A stretch of 64,000 nucleotides of DNA from an uncultured Cryptobacterium sp. (lineage in GTDB: Bacteria > Actinomycetota > Coriobacteriia > Coriobacteriales > Eggerthellaceae): NCBI GenBank assembly GCA_958410215.1, contig CATYOF010000010.1, forward strand, positions 1 through 64,000. Direction: 5' to 3'. This document shows positions 51,555 through 60,101 of the stretch, one piece after another. The notes under the pieces were generated by a model. The model saw only the letters and a program-made list of their open reading frames with translations, did no database searches and was not told the DNA's origin. Position 1 is the stretch's first letter. The number at the start of each line of letters is the position of its first letter. The translations under genes were made by a program, and so were the position numbers.

Positions 51555-53268
51555 CGTAACCATTGACGGTAAAGCCGTATCCGTAGAAGAAGGCTCCACC
51601 ATTTTGGATGCAGCCCATGCGGCAGGCGTTTCCATCCCTACGCTGTGCTGGATGAAAGACCTAAACGAAATTGGTTCCTGCCGCATTTGCGTGGTAGAAA
51701 CCGAAGGCGATGATGCATTAAGCGCCGCTTGCAACACCCCTGTTCGCAACGGCATGATCATCCGCACCAATTCGCCACGCGTTGTTGCTGCTCGTCGTGA
51801 AAACATGCGAACCATTCTTGAAGGCCATCGCAGTGAATGCACCACGTGCCAGCGCACGGGCACCTGCGCCCTTCAGTACACCGCCGCCGAATTGAATGTG
51901 GGCGAACTTGATTTTGATCCCGTGTTCGATTTTGAAGCATGGGATGAAGATTTCCCACTGCAGCGCGACGCAAGCAAATGTATCCGTTGCGGGCGCTGTG
52001 TTGTGGAATGCGCCAAGGTTCAGCATTGTGGCGTTTGGGACTTTAAGGGCCCTTCCTCCTTCCGCGGCATTACCGTACGCGAAGGTAAGGAAATCAGTGA
52101 AGCAGGCTGCGCGCTGTGCGGCCAGTGCATTACCCACTGCCCCACCGGCGCTCTTACCGCACGCAACGATATTCCTACTATTCTGGATGCCCTGGCAGAC
52201 CCCGACACCCTAACAGTTGTTCAGTTTGCTCCTGCTATTCGTGCCGCCTGGGGCGAAGTAATGGGTCTTACCCGCGAAGAAGCAACCCCAGGTCGTATGG
52301 CAGCTGCCGCAAAGGCACTTGGCTTTGATCGCGTGTTCGATACCGACTTTGCTGCCGACCTTACCATTATGGAAGAAGGCAATGAATTTATTGAGTGGTA
52401 CACCTCCGGCAAGAAACGCCCGATGTTCACCTCGTGCTGCCCTGGTTGGGTTCGTTTTGCCAAGCTTCACTATCCTCAGTTTGTTGAGCAGCTTTCCAGC
52501 AGTAAGTCTCCTCATCAGATGATGGGTGCGGTAGTAAAGAACACCCTTAAAGAGCCCATGGAAGCTGCGGGCAAAAAGCGCATGTTTGTTGTGTCGGTTA
52601 TGCCCTGCGTTGCTAAGAAGTACGAATGTGGCGTTCCTCAGCTTTCCACCGAAGCAGGTCCCGATGTGGATGCGGTTCTTACCACGCGCGAATTCAACAG
52701 CATGCTGCGCATGTTCAAGGTAAAGTGCACCGATTTGGAAGAAATTCCTTTCGATAATCCGTTGGGATTGTCTACCGGTGCAGGTACGATCTTTGGTCGT
52801 ACGGGCGGCGTTATGGAAGCGGCGCTTCGCACTGCTGCCTTCGTTTTGACTGGCAAAAATCCCGACTTTGCAACGTGCGATACCACCGAAGCAACGCCCG
52901 ATCGTCCTTGGATTGATAAGACCTTAGAAATTGCCGATCTGACCATCAAAATTGCAGTTGCGAGTGGTCTGGAAAACACCGCAAAGCTTTTGGATGCCCT
53001 TGAAGCAGGCGAAGCCGATTATGATTTCGTAGAAATTATGGCCTGCCCTGGCGGCTGTGTTGGTGGCGGCGGACAGCCTATCGAATTTAACGTCGAAATG
53101 GCTGCAGAACGCGCAAAGGTTCTGAACCGTTTGGATACCAACGATACGTTACGTTTCTCACACGAAAACCCCGATATTCAGAAGCTGTATGCCGACTGGA
53201 TTGGCAAGCCGCTTTCTAAAACTGCAGAAGCGTGGCTCCACACCGAACAGACGGAGTGGGATATTTAG
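51547..53268 (+). CDS. hydA: [FeFe]-hydrogenase catalytic subunit, group A
   Basis: A 573-residue enzyme that interconverts protons and H2 at the H-cluster. N-terminal 2Fe-2S ferredoxin (cysteines in CWMKDLNEIGSCRIC), then the His/Cys cluster HRSECTTCQRTGTC, two 4Fe-4S clusters (CIRCGRCVVEC and CALCGQCITHC), and the H-cluster domain with TSCCPGW at about 295, MPCVAKKYE at about 351 and MACPGGCVGGGGQP at about 497. A C-terminal small-subunit-like end is present (PLSKTAEAWLHT). The start overlaps the upstream gene, implying coupled synthesis. It is followed by all three maturase genes. No NuoE-like HydC is present, unlike common trimeric bifurcating enzymes. Confidence 0.97.
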   Translation: MYNVTIDGKAVSVEEGSTILDAAHAAGVSIPTLCWMKDLNEIGSCRICVVETEGDDALSAACNTPVRNGMIIRTNSPRVVAARRENMRTILEGHRSECTTCQRTGTCALQYTAAELNVGELDFDPVFDFEAWDEDFPLQRDASKCIRCGRCVVECAKVQHCGVWDFKGPSSFRGITVREGKEISEAGCALCGQCITHCPTGALTARNDIPTILDALADPDTLTVVQFAPAIRAAWGEVMGLTREEATPGRMAAAAKALGFDRVFDTDFAADLTIMEEGNEFIEWYTSGKKRPMFTSCCPGWVRFAKLHYPQFVEQLSSSKSPHQMMGAVVKNTLKEPMEAAGKKRMFVVSVMPCVAKKYECGVPQLSTEAGPDVDAVLTTREFNSMLRMFKVKCTDLEEIPFDNPLGLSTGAGTIFGRTGGVMEAALRTAAFVLTGKNPDFATCDTTEATPDRPWIDKTLEIADLTIKIAVASGLENTAKLLDALEAGEADYDFVEIMACPGGCVGGGGQPIEFNVEMAAERAKVLNRLDTNDTLRFSHENPDIQKLYADWIGKPLSKTAEAWLHTEQTEWDI

Positions 53269-53402
53269 ATAAAGCTTGGAGCTCAACAAAGGTTGTGCTG
53301 CACGTCGCTCAGAAACGAAAAGCAAGCGGCACGACAAACGGCGCTAATCAACGCCTTAGCAACCAAGTAATGACAGCGTAGTAATTGTTACGCGTTCGAA
53401 AT

Positions 53403-53440
53403 ACCGGTGGGATACTTTTCGGGTATCCTGCCGGTTTAAC
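53403..53440 (+). terminator. Hairpin between hydA and hydE
   Basis: ACCGG-TG-GGATAC pairs with GTATCC-TG-CCGGT around TTTTCGG, then TTTAACTTT. It is 135 bases after hydA and 35 bases before hydE, so it probably lowers maturase expression relative to the structural genes. Confidence 0.7.
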
Positions 53441-53470
53441 TTTAGAGTACGGAAAGTAGCGCCTCTCTCT

Positions 53471-54763
53471 GTGAAGCAAGACGTTCAACATACCAACACT
53501 GCAAGCGCACCTTGCACTGCGAGCACGCCTCACGATTTTGCGGGCGCATCACTCGATGCGTCCCAGGATTCCGTGGGCGTTTCATCTGAGACGTTTCGGA
53601 ATCCCGCAAGCACTTCAATCGAGGTGCCTCAGAGCTCCGTGCACTCTTCGACTAAAAAGCACGTTTCTCATACCTATCTTTTAAAGCTTGCCGAAAAACT
53701 GATACAAACACATTCGCTTTCCCTTGAAGAATATGAAACCCTTATCGCCTTTCGCGATGCCGGAATAACCGACCTAATCACTCGCAAGGCACGCCGAATT
53801 CGCGAAAGCGTCTACGGCACCACTGTATACATTCGCGGTCTTATCGAAATAAGCAACTATTGCAAAAACGATTGCCTCTACTGTGGCATTCGCAAAAGCA
53901 ACACCAGCTGCACGCGCTATCGCCTTGCGCCTGAAGATATTCTCGAGTGTGCGCAAGCCGGTTATCAGCTTGGCTTCAGAACGTTCGTTTTACAAGGCGG
54001 CGAAGACCCTTGGTTTACCGACGATCGTCTTGTTGACCTGTTACATGCTCTTAAAGCAGCCCACCCCGACTGCGCAATTACTTTATCGCTGGGCGAACGC
54101 AGCTCTGAAAGCTACCAACGTCTGTTTGATGCGGGAGCTGACCGCTATCTTTTGCGTCACGAAACCGTATGTGACGAACTTTACACCAAGCTCCATCCGC
54201 ACACTATGCAGCTTAAAAACCGGCTTCAGTGCCTAGAAGACCTTCGCCGTATTGGTTATGCGGTGGGTTGCGGCTTTATGGTGGGCGCGCCTTTTCAAAC
54301 CGCGCGTGATCTTGCCCACGACTTTGCTTTCATAGAACACTTCAAGCCAGAAATGTGTGGCATCGGGCCGTTTATTCCTCATCACGCTACCCCCTTTCGC
54401 AATGAACCTGCGGGCAGCGTTGAGCTAACGTGCTTTCTGCTTTCACTTATTCGCATTATTCATCCATCGGTTCTGCTTCCTGCAACTACCGCACTTGGAT
54501 CACTTGATCCGCAGGGCCGAACTAAAGGCATGCTGGCAGGTGCCAACGTGGTCATGCCTAATCTTTCCCCTTTGAATGTGCGTGCAAATTATGAACTGTA
54601 TAACAACAAAGCCCATACCGGCACCGAGGCTGCTGAACACCTGAGCCTCCTCGATGCCGATATGCAGACGATTGGCTATCACCTCGTAGTCGATCGCGGA
54701 GACCCGAAAGGAAGGCTACAACATGGCATCTTTCCCTTACAATCCCAAGTCTCTGTGCGCTGA
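53471..54763 (+). CDS. hydE: [FeFe]-hydrogenase maturase HydE (radical SAM)
   Basis: A radical SAM enzyme that acts in assembly of the diiron site of the H-cluster. The 4Fe-4S/SAM motif is YCKNDCLYCGIRK at about residue 137; LQGGEDPWFTDD, HETVCDELYTKLHP and GCGFMVGAPFQT follow. From GTG at 53471 the product has 430 residues; the first 60 or so are a Ser/Thr-rich extension not usual in HydE (normally near 350-360), and the ribosome binding site there is weak, so a later GTG (about 53630 or 53639) may be the true start. It overlaps hydG by 41 bases. Confidence 0.92.
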   Translation: MKQDVQHTNTASAPCTASTPHDFAGASLDASQDSVGVSSETFRNPASTSIEVPQSSVHSSTKKHVSHTYLLKLAEKLIQTHSLSLEEYETLIAFRDAGITDLITRKARRIRESVYGTTVYIRGLIEISNYCKNDCLYCGIRKSNTSCTRYRLAPEDILECAQAGYQLGFRTFVLQGGEDPWFTDDRLVDLLHALKAAHPDCAITLSLGERSSESYQRLFDAGADRYLLRHETVCDELYTKLHPHTMQLKNRLQCLEDLRRIGYAVGCGFMVGAPFQTARDLAHDFAFIEHFKPEMCGIGPFIPHHATPFRNEPAGSVELTCFLLSLIRIIHPSVLLPATTALGSLDPQGRTKGMLAGANVVMPNLSPLNVRANYELYNNKAHTGTEAAEHLSLLDADMQTIGYHLVVDRGDPKGRLQHGIFPLQSQVSVR

Positions 54764-56177
54764 TGAATTCATTAACCACGAAGAGATTTTAGAAACCCTA
54801 GCCTATGCCGATGCACATGCAAATGATATCGAACTGTGTCGCTCTATTTTGGATAAAGCGCGCACCAACCTGCATCCCTCAAACGATCACGGCGCCATTA
54901 TTACGCACCGCGAAGCGTCGGTGCTGCTTGCCTGCCAAGATCCGGAAATTAACGAAGAAATAAAGAAGCTTGCTCATGATATTAAACAGGCTTATTACGG
55001 CAATCGTATTGTATTGTTTGCGCCGCTGTATCTTTCCAACTACTGCGTAAATGGCTGCTTGTATTGCCCTTATCATGCAAAGAATCGCGAAATTCCAAGA
55101 CGTAAGCTTACCCAAGAAGAAATTCGCGCGGAGGTTATTGCCCTTCAGGATATGGGTCATAAACGTCTTGCGATTGAAGCGGGTGAAGACCCCAAGCACA
55201 ATCCCATTGAATACATTTTGGAAAGCATGCACACCATTTATTCCATTAAGCATAAAAACGGAGCTATCCGGCGCGTGAATGTAAACATTGCTGCTACCAC
55301 CGTCGACGAATATCGCATGCTTAAAGAAGCAGAAATTGGCACCTATATTCTGTTCCAGGAAACCTATCACAAAGAAAGCTATAAGCGCCTTCACCCCACC
55401 GGACCAAAGAGCGATTACAACTGGCATACCGAAGCTATGGATCGCGCCATGGAAGGCGGCATTGACGATGTGGGCTTAGGCGTTTTGTTTGGCCTGGAAG
55501 GCTATCGCTACGAATTTGCGGGACTGCTGATGCACGCAGAACATCTGGAAGCGGTGCATGGCGTAGGCCCTCACACCATTAGTGTTCCTCGCGTAAAGCC
55601 CGCCATGGATATTAATCCCGATGAATTCGACAATGGCATTCCCGATGAAATATTTGAAAAGCTTATTGCTCTTATTCGTATTTCGGTTCCCTATACGGGC
55701 ATAATTATTTCCACTCGCGAAAGCCAAGCAGTACGCGAACATGCCCTGCAGTATGGCGTTTCTCAAATTAGTGGCGGTTCCCGTACTTCGGTGGGTGGCT
55801 ATGTGGAAGACCAGCGCCCCCACGACACCGAACAGTTTGATGTGTCCGACCAGCGCACCTTAGATGAAGTAATTAGCTGGCTTCTAGACAACAACCACAT
55901 TCCCAGCTTTTGCACCGCCTGCTATCGCGCGGGACGAACGGGCGATAGGTTTATGTCGTTTTGCAAGAACGGCGAAATCGCCAACTTCTGTCATCCCAAC
56001 GCTTTGATTACCCTGGCTGAATATTTGACTGATTATGCAGCTCCCGATACCAAAGCAAAGGGCATGGCCATCATTCAGCAGGAACTGCAAAAGGTAACAA
56101 ACCCCAAAACCAAGGAATTGGCAGAAGGGTATATCGAAAATATCGTAAAGGGCGTGGGACGCGATTATCGCTTCTAG
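54723..56177 (+). CDS. hydG: [FeFe]-hydrogenase maturase HydG (tyrosine lyase, radical SAM)
   Basis: A 484-residue enzyme that cleaves tyrosine to give CO and cyanide for the H-cluster. Radical SAM motif YCVNGCLYCPY at about residue 108; AIEAGEDPKHNPIEY, FQETYHKESYKRLHP, SRTSVGGY; and a C-terminal auxiliary cluster motif CTACYRAGRTGDRFMSFC. Length is normal. AAAGGAAGG precedes the ATG, which lies 41 bases inside the end of hydE, so the two are co-translated. Confidence 0.97.
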   Translation: MASFPYNPKSLCADEFINHEEILETLAYADAHANDIELCRSILDKARTNLHPSNDHGAIITHREASVLLACQDPEINEEIKKLAHDIKQAYYGNRIVLFAPLYLSNYCVNGCLYCPYHAKNREIPRRKLTQEEIRAEVIALQDMGHKRLAIEAGEDPKHNPIEYILESMHTIYSIKHKNGAIRRVNVNIAATTVDEYRMLKEAEIGTYILFQETYHKESYKRLHPTGPKSDYNWHTEAMDRAMEGGIDDVGLGVLFGLEGYRYEFAGLLMHAEHLEAVHGVGPHTISVPRVKPAMDINPDEFDNGIPDEIFEKLIALIRISVPYTGIIISTRESQAVREHALQYGVSQISGGSRTSVGGYVEDQRPHDTEQFDVSDQRTLDEVISWLLDNNHIPSFCTACYRAGRTGDRFMSFCKNGEIANFCHPNALITLAEYLTDYAAPDTKAKGMAIIQQELQKVTNPKTKELAEGYIENIVKGVGRDYRF

Positions 56178-56208
56178 CTGACCACCCCCTGAGGAGGATC
56201 TGAACATT

Positions 56209-57603
56209 ATGAGCTTGAACGCTACTCCTTCAGCTGAACGCTTACATATTGGATTTTTCGGCATTCGAAACGCCGGAAAATCCAGTGTGGTTAACGCCAT
56301 CACCAATCAAGATCTTTCCATTGTTTCCGACACCAAAGGCACTACCACCGACCCCGTAAAAAAAGCTATGGAGCTTTTACCTCTGGGTCCGGTGGTCATT
56401 ATCGACACCCCTGGTATTGACGATGAGGGAGACTTAGGAACCCAGCGCGTTGCCAAAGCAAAAAAGGCGCTGCGCCAGTGCGATTGCGCGGTTTTAGTAG
56501 TTGATGCTACCAGCGGTTTTCAGCCTGCCGATCTAGATCTTATTGAAGCTTTTAAAGTTCGAGAAATTCCATACGTTATTGCTTTTAATAAAGCGGATCT
56601 TCTTGACCCTAAGGCGCGAGCTGAAATGCAGTCCTCTTTGCAGGAACACTTGGTCAGGCAACAGGCCTCTGCCAAAAAGCCAGCCAAGCAGCTAGCCAAG
56701 CAAGGCCATAACAACAAGCAGCCAACTGCCTACGATTCCGCAACCGAACGGTTGTCCAAAGAGTCTAAAAACGGGGGTGGAAATTCCAAACCTTCCCGTG
56801 ACGGCTTCTCCTCTATTTTCGTAAGCGCACAAACTGGTGAGGGAATCTACGAGCTTAAAGACCTTATTGGCAAGTGTGCCAAACAAGCTGAATCGAACAA
56901 ACGTCTTGTTGCAGATCTTTTGGAAGAAAACGATCTTATCGTGCTCGTAATCCCTATTGATAGTTCCGCTCCCAAAGGACGTATTATTTTGCCTCAGCAG
57001 ATGGTTATGCGCGATGCGCTGGACTGCCACGCCATTTGTCTTGCCTGCCAGCCTGAAAATCTTACCTCCACCCTTCAAGCCTGCGCCCGCAAGCCGCGCC
57101 TGGTAGTTACCGATTCTCAGGCGTTTGAAGAGGTGAACCGTTTAGTGCCTGACGAGTTAGCGCTTACGTCATTTTCGATTCTTATGGCACGCTACAAAGG
57201 AAATCTGCAGGACTATGCTGCAGGGGCAGCACGCCTTGCTAAGCTTACCAACGAAAGTAAAGTTCTTATTGCAGAAGGCTGCACACACCATCGTCAATGC
57301 GACGATATTGGTACGGTGAAAATTCCTCGCTGGATTGAAGCTTTTACAGGAGTACGCCCCCATTTTGACTTTACTTCAGGCGGCGGCTTCCCCGACTCTT
57401 TAGAAGGATATGACCTGGTAATTCACTGTGGTGCTTGCATGCTAAACGACCGCGAAATGCGCTATCGCGTTGCTTCATGTCGTGCAGCAGGGGTTCCCAT
57501 TGTTAACTACGGTATTGCTATTGCAGAAATGCACGGTATTCTGCGTCGCAGCTTAGCGCCATTTCCTCAAGCATCCGCGGCTTTTGATGACACCCTAGAA
57601 TAA
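56209..57603 (+). CDS. hydF: [FeFe]-hydrogenase maturase GTPase HydF, with insertion
   Basis: A 464-residue GTPase scaffold that hands the diiron precursor to HydA. GTPase motifs: GIRNAGKSS (P loop), DTPGIDD, NKAD, and SAQTGEGI. The C-terminal cluster region has EGCTHHRQCDDIG and HCGAC. Between NKAD and SAQTG a basic, low-complexity insert of about 50 residues (Lys, Gln, Asn, Gly) is seen, which makes the protein longer than usual members (about 400). A GAGGAGG site lies a little far from the ATG. It is 31 bases after hydG, completing the operon. Confidence 0.95.
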   Translation: MSLNATPSAERLHIGFFGIRNAGKSSVVNAITNQDLSIVSDTKGTTTDPVKKAMELLPLGPVVIIDTPGIDDEGDLGTQRVAKAKKALRQCDCAVLVVDATSGFQPADLDLIEAFKVREIPYVIAFNKADLLDPKARAEMQSSLQEHLVRQQASAKKPAKQLAKQGHNNKQPTAYDSATERLSKESKNGGGNSKPSRDGFSSIFVSAQTGEGIYELKDLIGKCAKQAESNKRLVADLLEENDLIVLVIPIDSSAPKGRIILPQQMVMRDALDCHAICLACQPENLTSTLQACARKPRLVVTDSQAFEEVNRLVPDELALTSFSILMARYKGNLQDYAAGAARLAKLTNESKVLIAEGCTHHRQCDDIGTVKIPRWIEAFTGVRPHFDFTSGGGFPDSLEGYDLVIHCGACMLNDREMRYRVASCRAAGVPIVNYGIAIAEMHGILRRSLAPFPQASAAFDDTLE

Positions 57604-57616
57604 TCACTGTAAAAAA

Positions 57617-58528
57617 CTAATGAACAAGAAGTTCCGGGAACGCGTAGCTACTCATAAAGGAAATGAAATCGCTTACCAGCTGAGAATGAGGCTCTTTGCG
57701 GCTCATCAGATAAACCTTGTGAAAATCCGCCGGCACCCCTTCGATTGGTAAGCACACCACATCATCGAAAGAATTCACCAGGAAGGAATACACCAAAAGC
57801 GAAACATTTTCGGGGTCAGCCGAAGCAAAAGAAGATAAGGTGATTTCATCATCAAAGCTGCGAACCAGCTCGAATTCATCTTCCTTGTCCGCGAATAATT
57901 CATCTAAGCCACGCGACACCGAAGAATCTTTCCCGTAGGTAAGAATTCGGTATTGCTTTAAATCATCAAAAGTAACTGACTTCTTTTGTGCAAGCGGATG
58001 GGCCTTGTTGACGCAAATCACCAGGGGCTGCTGCCACACAAGCGTCATATTCAAGTCGCTTGCATATTTGGTTTGAGCCGCAAACGCGACATCAATTTTT
58101 CCTTCTTTAAGCTGACGGGCAAGTTCACCAGAATATGCCTGCTGCATGTGCAACAAAGGACGCTTGTCGTACTGCGCCACAAACGCGCTTACCGCCTGAG
58201 ACCAGAACTGCCCCTTCATGGAATACAAGGTACCCAAACGCATGGTGTTTTCGCTAATAGCAACAGCCTGCTCTGCAAGACGAATACCTTCATCGTAGGT
58301 ATCAAGCGCGCGCGTGATGTATTCCAGATAAATTTTCCCTTGAGTAGTAAGCTCGATACGAGAAGCTACCCCTTCAGAGCGTTTGAAAAGCGTGAATCCC
58401 AATTCTTGCTCCATACGAATAATTGCAGCAGAAAGCGTCGGCTGAGCAATAAACAAATCCTTCGCCGCTTTGGTGTAGCTCATAACCGATGCAAGATGCT
58501 TAAAATATCGCAAGTGAGCAAGTTTCAT
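57617..58528 (-). CDS. LysR-family transcriptional regulator, paralog of the gene at 63465
   Basis: A 303-residue LysR regulator. MKLAHLRYFKHLASVMSYTKAA, IAQPTLSAAIIRMEQELG and LFKRSEGVASRIELTTQG form the HTH. The effector domain shares many residues with the partial gene at 63465 (YSGELARQLKEGK, LVYSFLVNSFDDVVC, FHKVYLMSRKE). ATG at 58528 is chosen for HTH spacing; earlier starts lack homology. It ends 13 bases from the hydF stop, in opposite orientation, with no terminator between, so transcripts may collide. Its target is unknown. Confidence 0.9.
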   Translation of the reverse strand: MKLAHLRYFKHLASVMSYTKAAKDLFIAQPTLSAAIIRMEQELGFTLFKRSEGVASRIELTTQGKIYLEYITRALDTYDEGIRLAEQAVAISENTMRLGTLYSMKGQFWSQAVSAFVAQYDKRPLLHMQQAYSGELARQLKEGKIDVAFAAQTKYASDLNMTLVWQQPLVICVNKAHPLAQKKSVTFDDLKQYRILTYGKDSSVSRGLDELFADKEDEFELVRSFDDEITLSSFASADPENVSLLVYSFLVNSFDDVVCLPIEGVPADFHKVYLMSRKEPHSQLVSDFISFMSSYAFPELLVH

Positions 58529-58837
58529 GTTTTGTGAAATACCCCTCAAATTAAATTCTGTCCAATAGCTTTTTAATATAGCAGAAGGCAAAATACTGCG
58601 AATTGCAACTTTTGCAAGCGTACATTCCAATAAGAAATGAGTATGATTAAGACTATATATAAAGAGCCTGGTGCACGAATCCAGTAAGCTTGCTTGCCTA
58701 TACGCCTTCGATTCGCCTCGCTCTTGATTTACAAGCAAATCATTCATGGAGATATGCCGTTCCTCTTATACCGGGATGCCGTTTTTAGCAACCCTTCGCT
58801 AAACTAGGAACGTTTGTAAGTAACTTGAAGGACAGGT
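58529..58837. other. Divergent intergenic region upstream of a LysR and a membrane protein gene
   Basis: No gene and no clear inverted repeat was recognised. It must hold the promoters of both genes. Confidence 0.35.
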
Positions 58838-59473
58838 ATGAAATTCCGTTTACGCCCCCACTCTAAAGACGAATCGAAAGCACTCAATCCCGAAAAGGTT
58901 GAAAAGAAGCCGCTTTATATCCACTACGACAAAGACGGCAACCGCATTGGTGATGATGGGTATCCACTAACCCCTAAGCGCCATCGCCTGCATAACACCT
59001 TAAACGCTATTTTTATTTGGGCTATTATTTGCGCCATTGTAGGTGCTGGTTGCGCCATTATTGCCTATGCACAAGGCCAGCAATACGGCGGTTTTGAAGG
59101 CGATTTTTCCACGTTTGACTTGGAAGTATATGGCGGCAATATGATTAACGGTTATTCTGTTGCAACGCTTTTACGTGTTGAAGCCGTTCTGCTTATTTTC
59201 ATGGGTATTTTTGGTACCACTGTTAACTTTAAGGGCTTTCATTGGCTCTACGATAAGGCATCCGCCACAGCCCTAAGAATCATCATGGCGATTATTGTGG
59301 TGGTAACAGTAGCGTATCAGGTCATGCTGCTTACTTCGGTTGGCATCCCCGATCCCGGCAGCCTTATCATGGCCATACTGATTATTATGGCAGCCTTTTT
59401 CATGAAGCAAGTTGCTGAAGAACGCCCGACGCTTCGCAAAGCGAAAATTGCTCGCACTGAAGTGAAGAAGTAG
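58838..59473 (+). CDS. Small multi-pass membrane protein, unknown
   Basis: I do not recognise this 211-residue protein. Residues 1-50 are basic and hydrophilic, with YIHYDKDGNRIGDDGYPLTPK. Four hydrophobic segments follow at about 57-77, 107-127, 145-167 and 173-190, and the tail is basic. GAAGGACAGGT precedes the ATG. It ends before a strong terminator and appears monocistronic. No domain suggests a function. Confidence 0.72.
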   Translation: MKFRLRPHSKDESKALNPEKVEKKPLYIHYDKDGNRIGDDGYPLTPKRHRLHNTLNAIFIWAIICAIVGAGCAIIAYAQGQQYGGFEGDFSTFDLEVYGGNMINGYSVATLLRVEAVLLIFMGIFGTTVNFKGFHWLYDKASATALRIIMAIIVVVTVAYQVMLLTSVGIPDPGSLIMAILIIMAAFFMKQVAEERPTLRKAKIARTEVKK

Positions 59474-59822
59474 CGCATTTGCACCAGTTGTAGCTTGCCA
59501 CTTATGCAGTTTATCTAGACAAGTTGTTGTGCGTTCGTATTAATGGCAACGTGTTCGCGCTCCCGCAAAGCTCGCTTGCATTTTAGTCGTAAGTTAATAA
59601 TTACTAACCCCAAAAGTATTCCGGCAACGGAATACTTTTTTATTGTTCCCTACCTACAAAAAGCATTCCGCTAGCGGTATAGTTTTATAGGCAACACTGT
59701 TGGAGTTGTTAGCAGGACTACGGTGTCGACAACCGCTAAATTAGGATTCCTTACAGTAGGGTCGCCCAACAATGGCAAACCTTAGGTTTGCGCCTTCACC
59801 TAAATCCAGCAAGGAGCATCTC
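59474..59822. other. Intergenic region with one terminator and a short promoter zone
   Basis: Contains the terminator at 59612. A second, weaker imperfect hairpin (GCATTCCGCTAGCGGTATAG) follows at about 59662. No other gene is supported. Confidence 0.4.
59612..59645 (+). terminator. Intrinsic terminator of the membrane protein gene
   Basis: AAAAGTATTCCG, a four-base loop GCAA and CGGAATACTTTT form a 12-base stem followed by TTATT. GNRA-type loop and T-tract make it a strong plus-strand terminator. Confidence 0.9.
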
Positions 59823-60011
59823 ATGTTATCTACTTCGCAAGCAGCAAAACAACTGGGTGTTTCTCCTCGCAGAATTCGCGCATTGATAGAATCCGGCGAT
59901 TTGCAAGCTGAACGAATAGGTAATTCTTGGGCTATCGATGAAAACTCCCTGAACAAAAGAAAACGTTCTCCAAAGCTTAACGGAAGGCCAAAGCAAAAGG
60001 CCACTGCATAA
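59823..60011 (+). CDS. Excisionase-family (MerR-like) helix-turn-helix protein
   Basis: A 62-residue DNA-binding protein: LSTSQAAKQLGVSPRRIRAL is the HTH, then IESGDLQAERIGNSWAIDE, the wing of the excisionase/HTH_17 family, and a basic tail. ATG at 59823 is used because AAGGAG lies eight bases upstream; a reading from 59772 lacks this. It has its own terminator. No integrase, recombinase or attachment repeat was seen nearby, so it is more likely a small regulator or a relic than an active excisionase. Confidence 0.8.
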   Translation: MLSTSQAAKQLGVSPRRIRALIESGDLQAERIGNSWAIDENSLNKRKRSPKLNGRPKQKATA

Positions 60012-60013
60012 CA

Positions 60014-60053
60014 TTAGGCACGCACAGCAATAAGCCATGCGTGCCTAAATTTT
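60014..60053 (+). terminator. Intrinsic terminator of the excisionase-like gene
   Basis: TTAGGCACGCA (60014-60024) and TGCGTGCCTAA (60038-60048) are an 11-base stem, followed by ATTTTT. Confidence 0.9.
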
Positions 60054-60101
60054 TCACTACTAACGAGGGAATAAGTTTATTGAACCCCTCAGAATAATTT
60101 G

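Noticed and set aside
50640..51863. Minus-strand 407-codon frame
   Set aside because: Antisense to the NuoF/GltD and hydA genes; no motif.
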